NCBI GenBank assembly: GCA_958428365.1
Contig: CAUAFT010000006.1
Location: 1 to 64,000 of the forward strand
Origin: an uncultured Lachnospiraceae bacterium
GTDB lineage: Bacteria; Bacillota; Clostridia; Lachnospirales; Lachnospiraceae
Direction: 5' to 3'
Length of the DNA: 64,000 nt
Positions 16,774 through 26,176 of the stretch are shown here, piece by piece. A model generated the notes under the pieces. It was not told where the DNA came from, made no database searches, and saw only the letters and a list, made by a program, of their open reading frames with translations. The position numbers and the translations under genes were made by a program. Within the stretch, counting starts at the first letter, position 1; every line of letters starts with the position of its first letter.

Positions 16774-17091
16774 TTATAAATAATCTTCACGGATCGGTGT
16801 AAAAACATCAATGACTTCCCCGCCCTCAATTACTTTAAAAGAATGCGGAACATTCCCCGGTACTGCATAGCTGTCGCCTGGATTTAATTCATAACTCTTT
16901 CCAGCAACCGTCATCAGATACCTGCCGGAGATCACATACCCGCTTTGTTCATGGGGATGACTGTGCTCCGTAGCGAAATTTCCCACAACATAATTCATTT
17001 TACAGACCATCGTTTTTTCCCCGACTGCTAATGAGTCCAGATTTACGCCTTTGAACATCCTTTTTTTTGCATCTTCTTTTTTCGTTACCAT
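16774..17091 (-). CDS. Small cupin-domain protein
   Basis: A 105-residue single-domain cupin. Motif 1 reads HSHPHEQSGYVISGRY and motif 2 reads PGNVPHSFKV, giving the usual three His plus one Glu/Gln metal ligands. Function is not predictable: cupins of this size act as isomerases, dioxygenases or sensors. AGGAGGAAATCAT precedes the ATG. It lies 27 bp after the GNAT gene and is probably in the same operon, divergent from the LysR regulator. Confidence 0.88.
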   Translation of the reverse strand: MVTKKEDAKKRMFKGVNLDSLAVGEKTMVCKMNYVVGNFATEHSHPHEQSGYVISGRYLMTVAGKSYELNPGDSYAVPGNVPHSFKVIEGGEVIDVFTPIREDYL

Positions 17092-17118
17092 ATGATTTCC
17101 TCCTGATACTTGTTAAAT

Positions 17119-17577
17119 TTATAGAGAAACAACGTACTCATATTGCACATCGCACCTCTCATATTCTTCACTTCTGCTGACGGGAACTCTTTGAAATCCA
17201 TATTTCTCGTAAATATGCAGAGCTGTTTCTAAAATATGGTTAGAAATCAGCGTCAACTTCCTGGCTCCATGCTCAATGGCGTATTCCATGCAAGCCTTGA
17301 ATACTGCATTTCCGGCACCTCTCCCCTGATATTTTTCATCCGCTGCAAGTTTGCACATCTCCCAGACATGATTGCCAAAAGGAACCACCATACACGTTGC
17401 CAGAACATGTTCATCCTCCACTGCAAAAAAAATCATGCCTCCTTTTGCCAATAAGTCATCCACATGACCAAGAATATCTCTGTCTTCCTGTTCCATAACA
17501 AAAAATTTCTCTATCCATGCTGTATTCAATCTGATGAAATCCTGTTTATATGCTTCCTCATACCTTACAACTTCCAT
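17119..17577 (-). CDS. GNAT family N-acetyltransferase
   Basis: A 152-residue protein with the acetyl-CoA loop in KYQGRGAGNAVFKACMEYA (Q/R-x-x-G-x-G/A form) and the C-terminal LHIYEKYGFQRVP motif. GNATs acetylate amines of small molecules or proteins; the substrate is unknown. GGAGGCTGTCAA precedes the ATG. It starts 110 bp from the divergent LysR gene, which may control it and the cupin. Confidence 0.92.
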   Translation of the reverse strand: MEVVRYEEAYKQDFIRLNTAWIEKFFVMEQEDRDILGHVDDLLAKGGMIFFAVEDEHVLATCMVVPFGNHVWEMCKLAADEKYQGRGAGNAVFKACMEYAIEHGARKLTLISNHILETALHIYEKYGFQRVPVSRSEEYERCDVQYEYVVSL

Positions 17578-17687
17578 TTGACAGCCTCCAATTGTTTTGT
17601 ATTTTCTTGACTAAAGTATATATTGCATAGTAGGATAAGTAAAACAAATATTTTTGATGTTTTTATTAGAAAAGGTGATTTGTCATT

Positions 17688-18557
17688 ATGAACCGATACA
17701 TAGCTCTGCAAAAAATTATAGAATTGGGCAGCTTTACCAAGGCTGCCAAAGCGCTTGGCTATACGCAGTCTTCTGTGAGCCAGATGGTAGCGTCTTTAGA
17801 AAATGAGATTGGTATCAAGCTGCTTACCCGTTCCCGCACAGGTGTGAAATTGACGATCGAGGGGACAGATCTGTATCCTTATATTGACCGATGTCTTTTA
17901 CAGTATCGGGCAATGCAGGAAAAAATCAATGAAATAAAAGGTCTGGAGACAGGCATGATACGGGTGGGCACTATCACAAGCATTACCTGCCACTGGATGC
18001 CCCAGTTGATCAGGGAATTTGAAAAAATATATCCCAACGTCCAGTTCCTTTTCCACCAGGGCGATTACAGTTCCATTCAGGAATGGATAAAAACAGGTGC
18101 GGTGGATTTTGGTTTTATTACACCGCCTGCTGTCACAGATCTGGAAATCATTCCTATAAAGGACGGAGAAATGCTTGCTGTACTGCCGCAGACGCATCCG
18201 CTCTCCAGCCGTTCCAGCGTAACCCTGGAAGAACTTGCACAGGAACCATTTATTCTTTTGGAAGAAGGACACTACAATGAACCGCTAAACGCCTTTCAGG
18301 CAGCAGGATTGACGCCTGATATCAAATATACCATCCATGACGATTTTGCCATTATGACGATGGTGGAGGCGGGTCTGGGTGTCAGCATAATGGCAGAACT
18401 TATGCTGCGCCGTAACAATTATAAGATCACCTGTCTGCCAATAAAACCGCCAGTATATCGCAGACTTGCCATAGGCTATAAGGACAAGAACAGTCTGCCG
18501 ATTGCAAGTAAACGCTTTATTGAGTATCTTGTCAGTCAAAAGGAGCATCTATCGTAA
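17688..18557 (+). CDS. LysR-type transcriptional regulator
   Basis: A 289-residue protein with an N-terminal winged helix-turn-helix (FTKAAKALGYTQSSVSQMVASLENEIGIKLLTR) at residues 14-50 and a two-lobed effector domain after residue 88. Its position, divergent from the GNAT-cupin pair, is the classical LysR arrangement, so it probably regulates those two genes and itself. The effector is unknown. AAAGGTGA lies upstream of the ATG. Confidence 0.93.
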   Translation: MNRYIALQKIIELGSFTKAAKALGYTQSSVSQMVASLENEIGIKLLTRSRTGVKLTIEGTDLYPYIDRCLLQYRAMQEKINEIKGLETGMIRVGTITSITCHWMPQLIREFEKIYPNVQFLFHQGDYSSIQEWIKTGAVDFGFITPPAVTDLEIIPIKDGEMLAVLPQTHPLSSRSSVTLEELAQEPFILLEEGHYNEPLNAFQAAGLTPDIKYTIHDDFAIMTMVEAGLGVSIMAELMLRRNNYKITCLPIKPPVYRRLAIGYKDKNSLPIASKRFIEYLVSQKEHLS

Positions 18558-18589
18558 ATGCAGAAGTAAAATACAACTTCAACTCCGAA

Positions 18590-18633
18590 AAAATACCGGA
18601 TTTAAGCCATTTCAGACTCAAATCCGGTATTTT
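18590..18633 (+). terminator. Terminator-like hairpin after the LysR gene
   Basis: Fourteen-bp arms (AAAATACCGGATTT with AAATCCGGTATTTT) with a 16-nt loop lie 32 bp past the stop; the 3' side continues as ATATTTT. Confidence 0.75.
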
Positions 18634-18729
18634 ATATTTTAAACCTATTCACGCTCCTATCAATTTATTATAATTTTTTTGTCGCCTTTAATCATAATTT
18701 AAGCTAAGTATTCCTTTCACACTATGCAG

Positions 18730-19386
18730 TTAATTCTCAATCTTATTCATCTTCCTTTGTATTTCATCCACCAACTCATGTACTGTGGTACATGGACACA
18801 TCTCTGATGGTTTTGTCTTCCCTTCTCTGATACACTGTTCCAGCTTCTGCTGTGCTATCTGAATTGCCTTTTCTTCATCTCCGGCTTTGCAGAGTTTTAC
18901 GTACATCTGCTCATCCGCTTTGGAATACTTCTGTCCGGTTTTAGTTTCATATACTCGTCCAAAATCTGAACAACATGTCCAAGAATCCTGAATTGCCGGC
19001 ATAGCACCGAAGTAGGCATACATCCATATTTCGAAGCATGGATTAGACCAGCCCACCTGTATTCCCTTATTCACTGCTTCTGTAATGATCTCGTCAAACC
19101 CCTGCACCTGATCTCTGTCAAACACAATCCACGGGATACGATACTGTGCATCATAAGCAGTAAGTTCCAGACATTTATCAATCATGGTACGTGTCTTTGT
19201 CTCTACAACCTTAATAACCAGCTTATTTCTAACATTCTCTGGCAAAGCCTGATGAAGTCCTGTAAAGAAGCAACGCTCTGTAGCTTCTGTATCGGTAACA
19301 ATCAAGTAATAACCTAATTCCGGCACTTTGAATTGTTTCCTCTGCTCTCGTGATTTTCTGTTACCTGTTCTATCCTTTTTCGCCAT
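18730..19386 (-). CDS. RloB-like protein (AbiL-type defence module, second gene)
   Basis: A 218-residue protein of the RloB family, with a TOPRIM-like layout: a Glu in TDTEATERCFF near residue 35, a DRD in IVFDRDQVQG and the family block SNPCFEIWMYAYF. It follows the AAA ATPase gene with only 2 bp between them; the ATPase end (GGAG-AGATTGAGT) supplies its ribosome site. The ATG at 19386 is chosen for that reason. In AbiL and related phage-defence pairs the ATPase senses infection and the TOPRIM-like partner is the effector. That role is inferred from family and order. Confidence 0.85.
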   Translation of the reverse strand: MAKKDRTGNRKSREQRKQFKVPELGYYLIVTDTEATERCFFTGLHQALPENVRNKLVIKVVETKTRTMIDKCLELTAYDAQYRIPWIVFDRDQVQGFDEIITEAVNKGIQVGWSNPCFEIWMYAYFGAMPAIQDSWTCCSDFGRVYETKTGQKYSKADEQMYVKLCKAGDEEKAIQIAQQKLEQCIREGKTKPSEMCPCTTVHELVDEIQRKMNKIEN

Positions 19387-19388
19387 AC

Positions 19389-20702
19389 TCAATCTCTCCG
19401 TCCCACTCCGGTCGGTACTAAACCAAGGTTCCCTGGACACCTCGCACTCTTAAATATATCAATACTTTTCAAGGAAGGGATTGCACCATACTTTCCTATC
19501 AGATAATTCTTCTCATAGCTTTCATCCTTACGGATACGGGAACCATCCTCATCCACAAAGTCAGCCAATGAGTACAACGTAGAAACGCCTCTCTCATCCT
19601 TTTCCACAAACCATATTTCATCACGTCGTAACAACTGATTAGACAACTGCCATGTATCATGAGTTGTAAATACAAGCTGGGCATGATTGGTGTTGATTTC
19701 CGGATTTAAGAATGTAAGCAAAAAATTTCTTACAAGCAACGGATGGAGGCGGGCATTTAATTCATCAATAAAGAATACACTGCCCTTTTCCAATACTTCC
19801 TGTAATTCTGGATATAATGCAAACATTTTCAATGTTCCGGCAGACTCCATCCCCAAAGGGATTTCTGCCATACCATCCGAATCAATCATTTTATGAAGAG
19901 CATTAATCTTGTAGATATCCTCTTTTGTTTCTCCATCGTGAGGAACCTTTTCAATCCTAAAATCCTTGATATGCTCGTCAAAAGATGCAAAATACTCTAC
20001 CACCTTCTGCTGAACATCCTTGTTTTCTACAAATTCCTTCGGTAGTCTGCGGGACATAAAAAAGTTTGTAAAAGGATCACCAAAATCAGCAAATTCATTT
20101 GCCAGGAACCAATCTCTGATTGCCTTACACTTACCAACTTTCAACTTCGCCCCCAAAGAAATAATAAGTACCTGCTTTTCAAGCGCAACCTGAATATTAT
20201 CTCTGCTATTTTTAGGAAATCCTGATAAATCCAGGTCTTCATCGGAAGTTCCACGATAGAATACAGTGCTGTACTTTCTGGCAGTCTTTGCCTTAGAGTT
20301 GAACCACTCTTCGGTTACTCCTTCCTTGTTAATGCAGAAACCATAATTATATGTTCTCTCTGATTTATCACCCGGCAAGGTAAAATACACTTCAAAGCTG
20401 GATTCAGCACTGGCAGATGTGGAATCGAACAAGAACGGAGTAGGTCTGAATTCCTCAAACTTTTCCTCTTCATCTCCATACTTAAAAGAATCAACAACAT
20501 AATCAGACATATATTCAAAAGCATTATATATATTAGACTTTCCGCTTGCGTTTGCTCCATAAATGGCAGCAACCGGCAAAATCTTCTCACTCCCAACAGT
20601 CACTACTCTATCCGAGAACTCTGTCATCTTCGTTGCGGACAAGTCCAAAGTAGCCTCATCTCTAAATGATTTGAAATTTTTAAAATTAAATTGAATTAAC
20701 AT
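19389..20702 (-). CDS. AAA/ABC-type ATPase of an AbiL-like (RloA-type) defence module
   Basis: A 437-residue SMC/ABC-fold ATPase. The N terminus is MLIQFNFKNFKSFRDE, Walker A is IYGANASGKSNIYNAF (near residue 35), Walker B is VFFIDELNARLHP and the H-loop is TTHDTWQ. It has no long coiled coil, as in overcoming-lysogeny-defect-like and RloA/AbiLi ATPases. The ATG at 20702 is chosen because it begins the conserved strand; the upstream extension lies in promoter sequence. It is tightly coupled to the RloB-like gene. A role in abortive infection is inferred. Confidence 0.87.
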   Translation of the reverse strand: MLIQFNFKNFKSFRDEATLDLSATKMTEFSDRVVTVGSEKILPVAAIYGANASGKSNIYNAFEYMSDYVVDSFKYGDEEEKFEEFRPTPFLFDSTSASAESSFEVYFTLPGDKSERTYNYGFCINKEGVTEEWFNSKAKTARKYSTVFYRGTSDEDLDLSGFPKNSRDNIQVALEKQVLIISLGAKLKVGKCKAIRDWFLANEFADFGDPFTNFFMSRRLPKEFVENKDVQQKVVEYFASFDEHIKDFRIEKVPHDGETKEDIYKINALHKMIDSDGMAEIPLGMESAGTLKMFALYPELQEVLEKGSVFFIDELNARLHPLLVRNFLLTFLNPEINTNHAQLVFTTHDTWQLSNQLLRRDEIWFVEKDERGVSTLYSLADFVDEDGSRIRKDESYEKNYLIGKYGAIPSLKSIDIFKSARCPGNLGLVPTGVGRRD

Positions 20703-20733
20703 GATTGCTACCTCACCTTCTTTTCTACTTTTT

Positions 20734-20761
20734 ATTATATACAGTATTCGCAAAAAATCAA
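20734..20761 (-). promoter_or_regulatory. Promoter of the AbiL-like pair
   Basis: The minus strand has TTGATT (20756-20761), a 16-bp spacer and TATAAT (20734-20739), 32 bp before the start codon. The rest of 20762-20944 is AT-rich and I see nothing in it. Confidence 0.65.
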
Positions 20762-20944
20762 CATTCAAATTCGGTTTTTTCTCATTTCAATGTATTTTAT
20801 ATAAATTTTACTACTATGGAGGAATAAAACAACCTATCAACTATTTTATCATTTGTGTACCACGTGTATATAACAATCTCAAAATAACGTAAATTATCTT
20901 CTATTTATGAATATTCTGACATTTCTTTTGTCTTATTCATACAT

Positions 20945-20979
20945 AAAGAAAAGTCCCAGAAATTCAACATTTCCAGGAC
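20945..20979 (-). terminator. Terminator after gdhA
   Basis: On the minus strand ten-base arms (20970-20979 with 20953-20962) pair fully if two G-U pairs are allowed, with a 7-nt loop, followed by TTTTCTTT. Confidence 0.75.
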
Positions 20980-21013
20980 CTCTCAATATAATCTTTATCT
21001 TAGAAATTTCTAA

Positions 21014-22348
21014 TTAGCAAACACCCTGTGCTAACATTGCATCCGCAACCTTCTCAAATCCTGCAATGTTTGCTCCGGCAACATAGTCGCCCTCCATACC
21101 ATAACGTTTTGCAGCATCGTCTAAGTTGTGGAAGATATTTACCATAATGCTCTGTAACTTAGCGTCCACTTCCTCAAATGACCAGCTTAATCTCTCGGAG
21201 TTCTGGCTCATCTCCAATGCGGAAGTAGCCACACCGCCTGCGTTGGCAGCCTTACCAGGTGCGAATAATACCTTATTCTCCTGTAAGTACTGGGTAGCCT
21301 CTAAGGTAGTAGGCATGTTAGCGCCCTCTGCCACTGCGATACATCCGTTGGCAACCAATGCCTTGGCATCGTCTAATAACAGCTCGTTCTGAGTTGCACA
21401 TGGAAGAGCCACATCACATTTGATGCTCCATACACCGCGTCCCTCGTGGTACTCTGCGCTTGGTCTTGCTGCAGCGTACTCGGTGAGACGTGCACGTTTT
21501 ACCTCTTTTACCTCTTTTAATAAATCAACATCGATTCCTTCCGGATCATATACCCAGCCTGTGGAATCGGATACGGTAACGACCTTAGCTCCTAACTGCT
21601 GAGCCTTCTGTGTTGCGTAGATTGCAACGTTACCGGAACCGGATACACATACGGTCTTTCCTTTGATGTCGTGTCCGTTGCATTTTAACATCTCTTCTGT
21701 TAAGTATAACAGACCATATCCGGTAGCCTCTGTACGAGCCAGAGAACCGCCGTAGGATAAGCCCTTACCTGTTAAAACGCCTTCGTATACGCTCTTGATC
21801 TTCTTGTACTGACCGAACATGTAACCGATCTCTCTTGCACCTGTTCCGATATCTCCGGCAGGTACGTCAGTGTCTGCTCCTATGTATTTGCAAAGCTCTG
21901 TCATAAAGCTCTGGCAGAATGCCATTACTTCACGGTCTGATTTTCCTTTTGGATCGAAGTCAGAACCACCTTTACCGCCTCCGATCGGAAGTCCGGTCAG
22001 AGAATTTTTGAAAATCTGCTCAAATCCTAAGAATTTGATGATACCGATATTTACGGAAGGATGTAAACGAAGTCCTCCTTTGTAAGGTCCGATCGAATTG
22101 TTGAACTGTACACGGTATCCTGTATTTACCTGAACCTGTCCCTTGTCGTCTACCCAAGGTACTCTGAATTTGAACTGTCTGTCCGGTTCGCAGAGACGCT
22201 CTAACAATGCCTCTTTGCGGTATACTTCCTCGTTCGCATCGATTACCGGGCGTAAGGATTCCAATACTTCTGTAACTGCCTGAAGAAACTCTGGTTCAGA
22301 CGCATTTTTTTCGCGTACTCTTGCGAGCACATCATCAACATAGCTCAT
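21014..22348 (-). CDS. gdhA: NADP-type glutamate dehydrogenase
   Basis: A 444-residue protein, the usual length of hexameric bacterial GdhA. Motifs include the substrate loop GPYKGGLRLHPSVN, the catalytic-lysine region LPIGGGKGGSDFDPKG and the dinucleotide fold VCVSGSGNVAIYATQKA. It interconverts 2-oxoglutarate plus ammonia and glutamate, normally assimilating ammonia in these bacteria. The ATG at 22348 follows AGGAGATTTTAAG; an ORF extension to 22399 has no ribosome site. The gene is monocistronic, with its own terminator. Confidence 0.97.
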   Translation of the reverse strand: MSYVDDVLARVREKNASEPEFLQAVTEVLESLRPVIDANEEVYRKEALLERLCEPDRQFKFRVPWVDDKGQVQVNTGYRVQFNNSIGPYKGGLRLHPSVNIGIIKFLGFEQIFKNSLTGLPIGGGKGGSDFDPKGKSDREVMAFCQSFMTELCKYIGADTDVPAGDIGTGAREIGYMFGQYKKIKSVYEGVLTGKGLSYGGSLARTEATGYGLLYLTEEMLKCNGHDIKGKTVCVSGSGNVAIYATQKAQQLGAKVVTVSDSTGWVYDPEGIDVDLLKEVKEVKRARLTEYAAARPSAEYHEGRGVWSIKCDVALPCATQNELLLDDAKALVANGCIAVAEGANMPTTLEATQYLQENKVLFAPGKAANAGGVATSALEMSQNSERLSWSFEEVDAKLQSIMVNIFHNLDDAAKRYGMEGDYVAGANIAGFEKVADAMLAQGVC

Positions 22349-22478
22349 CTTAAAATCTCCTTTTTCGTGTATACTCATTATGCAACTATTGTATTCCAAA
22401 CTTTCACAGTTGCGTCGTCATTCCCTATTTTATTATGACTTTTGCAATTTTGCAATACGTTTCCGTCATTTTGACGCT

Positions 22479-22853
22479 TTAATTCAATAAATTTTTTATT
22501 TTGTTCTCGTAGACGATGTATCCGCACTCTCTCAGAGTCTTCAGATAAGCGCTCAAACGCTGGTAGACCGGCTCCGACCTTTCTCCAAACCGATCCCTCT
22601 CCAGGCATGCCAGATCGTACACGCTCTTCTTCCCATCCATGGTCTGCCAGATAAAGCTCCCCATCTCCTCCAATTCCACATAGGTCTGCTTCGGTTTCCC
22701 TATAAGTATCTGCAAAGCCCGGTTGAAAAAGCCCCGGTTGGGCACAATGATCTCCACATTCCCCCTCTCATTGATCCGGTAATCGTAACAGCTGTTGCGC
22801 CTTGGAATATAATCCAGAAAATTCTCTTTCTCGGAAGTTACCCTCTTTTTCAT
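22479..22853 (-). CDS. PqqD-family protein
   Basis: A 124-residue protein with a PqqD-like core (YVELEEMGSFIWQTMDGKKSVYDLACLERDRFGE), in which the small winged-helix-like domain normally binds a peptide substrate. No PQQ or RiPP genes are near. Its ATG overlaps the stop of the OPT transporter gene (ATGA), so translation is coupled. It may therefore belong to peptide transport or processing; this is inference. Confidence 0.82.
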   Translation of the reverse strand: MKKRVTSEKENFLDYIPRRNSCYDYRINERGNVEIIVPNRGFFNRALQILIGKPKQTYVELEEMGSFIWQTMDGKKSVYDLACLERDRFGERSEPVYQRLSAYLKTLRECGYIVYENKIKNLLN

Positions 22854-24799
22854 CTGTCTTCCTCCCCTCTCCCTTTACGGATCGCCAGGATCAGCGTTCC
22901 TGCCAACAGAGCAAAAATAATCAGTCCGCCCCAGTTGCCAAAATACAGGCGTTCCCCGATGGACGCCAGATCTGCGCCAACGGTGCCGCCGCTTTTGGAA
23001 GGAAGAAGCGCCAGTACCGCCAGCAAAATCCCCACAAGCCCTTCCCCGGCAATCAACCCGGATGAGTAGAGGATTCCGCTCTCGATCATCTGCTCCTGTA
23101 CGTCCTCATCCTCGCCCCGCTTTTTCTCAAACCAGAGCCGGATCAGACCGCCAAGCACCATCGGCGTACTTAAGTGGATCGGCAGGTAGAGTCCAACGGC
23201 AAAGGGCAATACCGGGATCTGCAAGATCTCCGCCATAACGGCAATGGCAACTCCCGCAAAAACCAGATTCCAGGGAAGATTTCCACCCGTTACTCCCTCC
23301 ACCACCATCTTCATCAACATCGCCTGGGGCGCAGGAAGCTGTGAGGAGCCATATCCCCAGGCAGCATTCAGCAAATAGAGAACTCCGCCGATGGTGAGGG
23401 AGGTCACAAGAACACTTAGGATCTCTCCGTACTGCTGCTTTTTCGGCGTCGCCCCCACAAGATATCCGGTTTTCAGATCCTGGGAGGTATCCCCCGCCAT
23501 CGCGGCTATGATACAGATGATGGTGCCGATGGCAATGGCAGACACCATACCCTTTGCGCTTCCGCCCTCCTGTCCTTTTAGAATAGAAGCTGTGATGAGC
23601 AGCGTCGCGATCGCCATGCCTGAGACGGGATTATTAGAGCTTCCCACCAATCCCACCATGCGGGAGGAGACCGTCGCGAAGAAAAATCCCAGAACAACGA
23701 TCAGGATGGCTCCGAATAAATTCACCGGGACCCCAGGGAAAAGCCACATCGCCAGCGCCACAGCTATGATTCCAAGAATCACCACCGGCATGGGAATATC
23801 CTGCGCCGTTCTGGATCTCTCCTCCATGCTCTTTCCATAACTGCCCACAGTGCGGACAAAGGTCTTCACGATCAGGGGCAGGGCTTTGAACAGACTAATC
23901 AAACCTCCCGCCGCCACCGCACCGGCGCCGATATAACGGATATAACTGCTCCAGATACCCCAGGTATCCATCTGACTGATCGCCACCTCTCCCGGATAAA
24001 AGATTCCATCCCCTCCAAACAGAGCAATCAGCGGCATGAGCACAAACCAGGACACGATCCCTCCCGCCAAAAGATAGGAGGACACTTTGATACCGCAGAT
24101 ATAGCCCACGCCCAAAAGCGCCGGGAGCACATCCATACCGATACCGGAACCCTTATATTTTTTCAGCTCAAAATCCACACTGCTTGGAAAAAAGCAGCAG
24201 CCGTCCGCCAGAAACTTATAGAGGGCGGAGATCCCCAATCCGGCAAAAACAGTTCCTGCCTTCGCCCCTCCTTTTTCCCCTGCCAGAAGCACTTTGGCGC
24301 AGGCAGTCCCTTCCGGATAAGGAAGGACGCCATGCTCCTGTACGATCAGAGCGGAGCGCAGGGGGATCATAAACAGGACTCCCAGAATTCCCCCGCAGGC
24401 GCAGATCAGAGCAATCTCCCCCAGCCCCGGCATGTCAGTAAGTCCCTCTTTTGCCCACATAAAGAGCACCGGCATGGTGAAGATCGCCCCTGCCGCCAGG
24501 GACTCTCCCGCAGAACCGATGGTCTGAACCATATTGTTTTCTAAAATGGAATCTTTTCGGAGGATGATACGAATTACCCCCATGGAAATCACTGCCGCAG
24601 GAATCGATGCCGATACGGTCATTCCCACCCGCAGTCCGAGATACGCATTTGCCCCGCCAAATAAAGCCGCCAGTATGATCCCAAGAATCACACTGGTGGC
24701 TGTAAATTCCGGCACCCTCTTATCTGCCGGGATAAATGGTTTAAATTTCTGTCTGTTGTCCTGTAAAGAGTCCATCTTCCGCTTCCTTCCATCGTTCAT
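22850..24799 (-). CDS. OPT/YSL-family oligopeptide transporter
   Basis: A 649-residue protein with about fifteen hydrophobic segments. Family features include LGIILAALFGGANAYLGLRVG near the N terminus, the HGVLPYPEGTACAKVL motif and GLVGSSNNPVSGMAIATLL. OPT proteins take up oligopeptides or metal-chelate conjugates with protons; the bacterial substrate is mostly unknown. AGGAGACAGA precedes the ATG at 24799. The gene for the PqqD-like partner overlaps its end by four bases. Confidence 0.93.
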   Translation of the reverse strand: MNDGRKRKMDSLQDNRQKFKPFIPADKRVPEFTATSVILGIILAALFGGANAYLGLRVGMTVSASIPAAVISMGVIRIILRKDSILENNMVQTIGSAGESLAAGAIFTMPVLFMWAKEGLTDMPGLGEIALICACGGILGVLFMIPLRSALIVQEHGVLPYPEGTACAKVLLAGEKGGAKAGTVFAGLGISALYKFLADGCCFFPSSVDFELKKYKGSGIGMDVLPALLGVGYICGIKVSSYLLAGGIVSWFVLMPLIALFGGDGIFYPGEVAISQMDTWGIWSSYIRYIGAGAVAAGGLISLFKALPLIVKTFVRTVGSYGKSMEERSRTAQDIPMPVVILGIIAVALAMWLFPGVPVNLFGAILIVVLGFFFATVSSRMVGLVGSSNNPVSGMAIATLLITASILKGQEGGSAKGMVSAIAIGTIICIIAAMAGDTSQDLKTGYLVGATPKKQQYGEILSVLVTSLTIGGVLYLLNAAWGYGSSQLPAPQAMLMKMVVEGVTGGNLPWNLVFAGVAIAVMAEILQIPVLPFAVGLYLPIHLSTPMVLGGLIRLWFEKKRGEDEDVQEQMIESGILYSSGLIAGEGLVGILLAVLALLPSKSGGTVGADLASIGERLYFGNWGGLIIFALLAGTLILAIRKGRGEEDR

Positions 24800-24865
24800 T
24801 CTGTCTCCTGACAGTATGCGCAGAAAGATTTTCTCTTATTCCCTTATATGCTTTTCTTTTTTCGG

Positions 24866-25420
24866 TCAGTCCTCATCATAATAATCCTTCATCCGGTGTG
24901 ACAGATAAAGCGTTGAAATGATATCGGATAATCCGCTGTAGATCAGACCGACTCCCACAAACCGCAAAAGCGTCATAACTGTGGAAAAAGGATTGAAAAT
25001 GATTACACCTCCTAAAACAATATTTAAAAGCGCAACCACTAAAACCGTACTCCAGCTTCCCATCTTCATCCGCGCCAGATCGATCGCCTGCTGCAGCTTT
25101 GCCACTCCGCTGATGAGGATGATCACACCAAGGATTACCGGGATAATGGAAATGATGGTCTCAGACTTATAGTAAACCAGAAGGCCTACCACCAAAAGAA
25201 AAATACCCAGCACCATGCCGCCGCTGTATTTTCCTATGCCCGGCTCATTTTTAAAATAGCCGATGATCTGCGCAATTCCCATCAATACCAGCAATGCCGC
25301 CACCAGATAAGCGATGGTCTTTGTGGTCGCCTCCGGAAAAATCAACAGAACCAGACCCGCGAGGATCAAAAACACTCCTGAAATCATCATACCGTTTTTT
25401 ACTTTCTGAAAAATGTTCAT
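24866..25420 (-). CDS. HdeD/DUF308-family membrane protein
   Basis: A 184-residue protein of six membrane helices in tandem pairs (ILAGLVLLIFPEATTKTIAYLVAALLVLMGIAQII and similar). The family includes the acid-resistance protein HdeD; its biochemical role is not known. The ATG at 25420 follows AGGAGGAAGAAT. It lies 66 bp before the OPT gene and may share its transcript. Confidence 0.87.
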   Translation of the reverse strand: MNIFQKVKNGMMISGVFLILAGLVLLIFPEATTKTIAYLVAALLVLMGIAQIIGYFKNEPGIGKYSGGMVLGIFLLVVGLLVYYKSETIISIIPVILGVIILISGVAKLQQAIDLARMKMGSWSTVLVVALLNIVLGGVIIFNPFSTVMTLLRFVGVGLIYSGLSDIISTLYLSHRMKDYYDED

Positions 25421-25638
25421 ATTCTTCCTCCTAATGTCTTTCACGAAAGTTCCATGGAACCTCTTTTCCAGAATCTATTGTAACAGACCTGAAGGAAGTT
25501 TGGAACTACTTTTCTACAGATTCCCGGCAGACCGGATAGACGCTCTCTGCCGGAACCAGAACCAGATCCATAAATTTCCCCGAAGTCGACTGACGATCTT
25601 CTCCTCTGCCGCAGTGCGTTCCTGCCAGGAGGGCTTTT

Positions 25639-25677
25639 TGTGATATAGGAAATTCCGACAGGATTTCCTATGTCACA
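25639..25677. repeat. Long intergenic hairpin
   Basis: TGTGA and ATAGGAAAT on the left pair with ATTTCCTAT and TCACA on the right, with one mismatch and a 9-nt loop. It stands next to the terminator of the superoxide-reductase-like gene. Function is unclear. The remaining spacer 25421-25638 shows no gene. Confidence 0.5.
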
Positions 25678-25709
25678 AAAAATACAGCAGTCTGTTACAA
25701 CTGCTGTAT
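25675..25709 (-). terminator. Terminator after the desulfoferrodoxin gene
   Basis: On the minus strand ATACAGCAGT and ACTGCTGTAT form a 10-bp stem with an 8-nt loop, followed by TTTTTTG, just past the stop codon. Confidence 0.9.
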
Positions 25710-25714
25710 CTCTT

Positions 25715-26080
25715 TTAAAGTTCTGTCTTCCAGAGTCCATGAAGGTCACAGTAAATATATACGGTCTTTGCCTCTTCTCCACTCTGCAGTTCGATCTCCG
25801 CCTTCGGCTCCTGCTCCGGGCTGAGATTGATCCAATGTCCTCCCAGGTTGGTCTCCACGACAACCCACATAATGGAATGCTCTGCCAGCATCGGATGAGG
25901 AATGCTTCCGATATCCACCGTCAGTTTCTGTCCGTCTTTTGTCACGACCGGCACATGTTTTTCTGCCGCCGCGTCGGAATCTCCTGCGATCATCTCCTTG
26001 TAAGTAAGTTCTCCGCTTTCGTCACCTCTGGTCAGTTCCATCACAACGCTTTTGTGCTGCTGATTTTTTAAAAATTTCAT
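25715..26080 (-). CDS. Desulfoferrodoxin-type superoxide reductase lacking centre I
   Basis: A 121-residue protein with the full Fe(His)4Cys site of superoxide reductase: His in AAEKHVPVV, His in PHPML, His in AEHSIMW, and Cys plus His in YCDLHGLW. The N-terminal desulforedoxin cysteines of class I proteins are missing; that segment reads MKFLKNQQHKSVVMELTRG, yet the linker before the catalytic domain is retained. It reduces superoxide to peroxide in anaerobes. The ATG at 26080 follows GGAAGGAGGAACAGAC. Confidence 0.93.
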   Translation of the reverse strand: MKFLKNQQHKSVVMELTRGDESGELTYKEMIAGDSDAAAEKHVPVVTKDGQKLTVDIGSIPHPMLAEHSIMWVVVETNLGGHWINLSPEQEPKAEIELQSGEEAKTVYIYCDLHGLWKTEL

Positions 26081-26176
26081 GTCTGTTCCTCCTTCCACTC
26101 CTGTATAGCCTTTCAATTTACCTTTTTATTATACACCTCTGACAGAAAATTACACTGTTTTTAGCATATTTTTCCT

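Noticed and set aside
25441..25863. 140-codon minus-strand frame between HdeD-like and desulfoferrodoxin genes
   Set aside because: It overlaps the end of the superoxide-reductase gene in another frame and crosses its terminator; composition is shadow-like.
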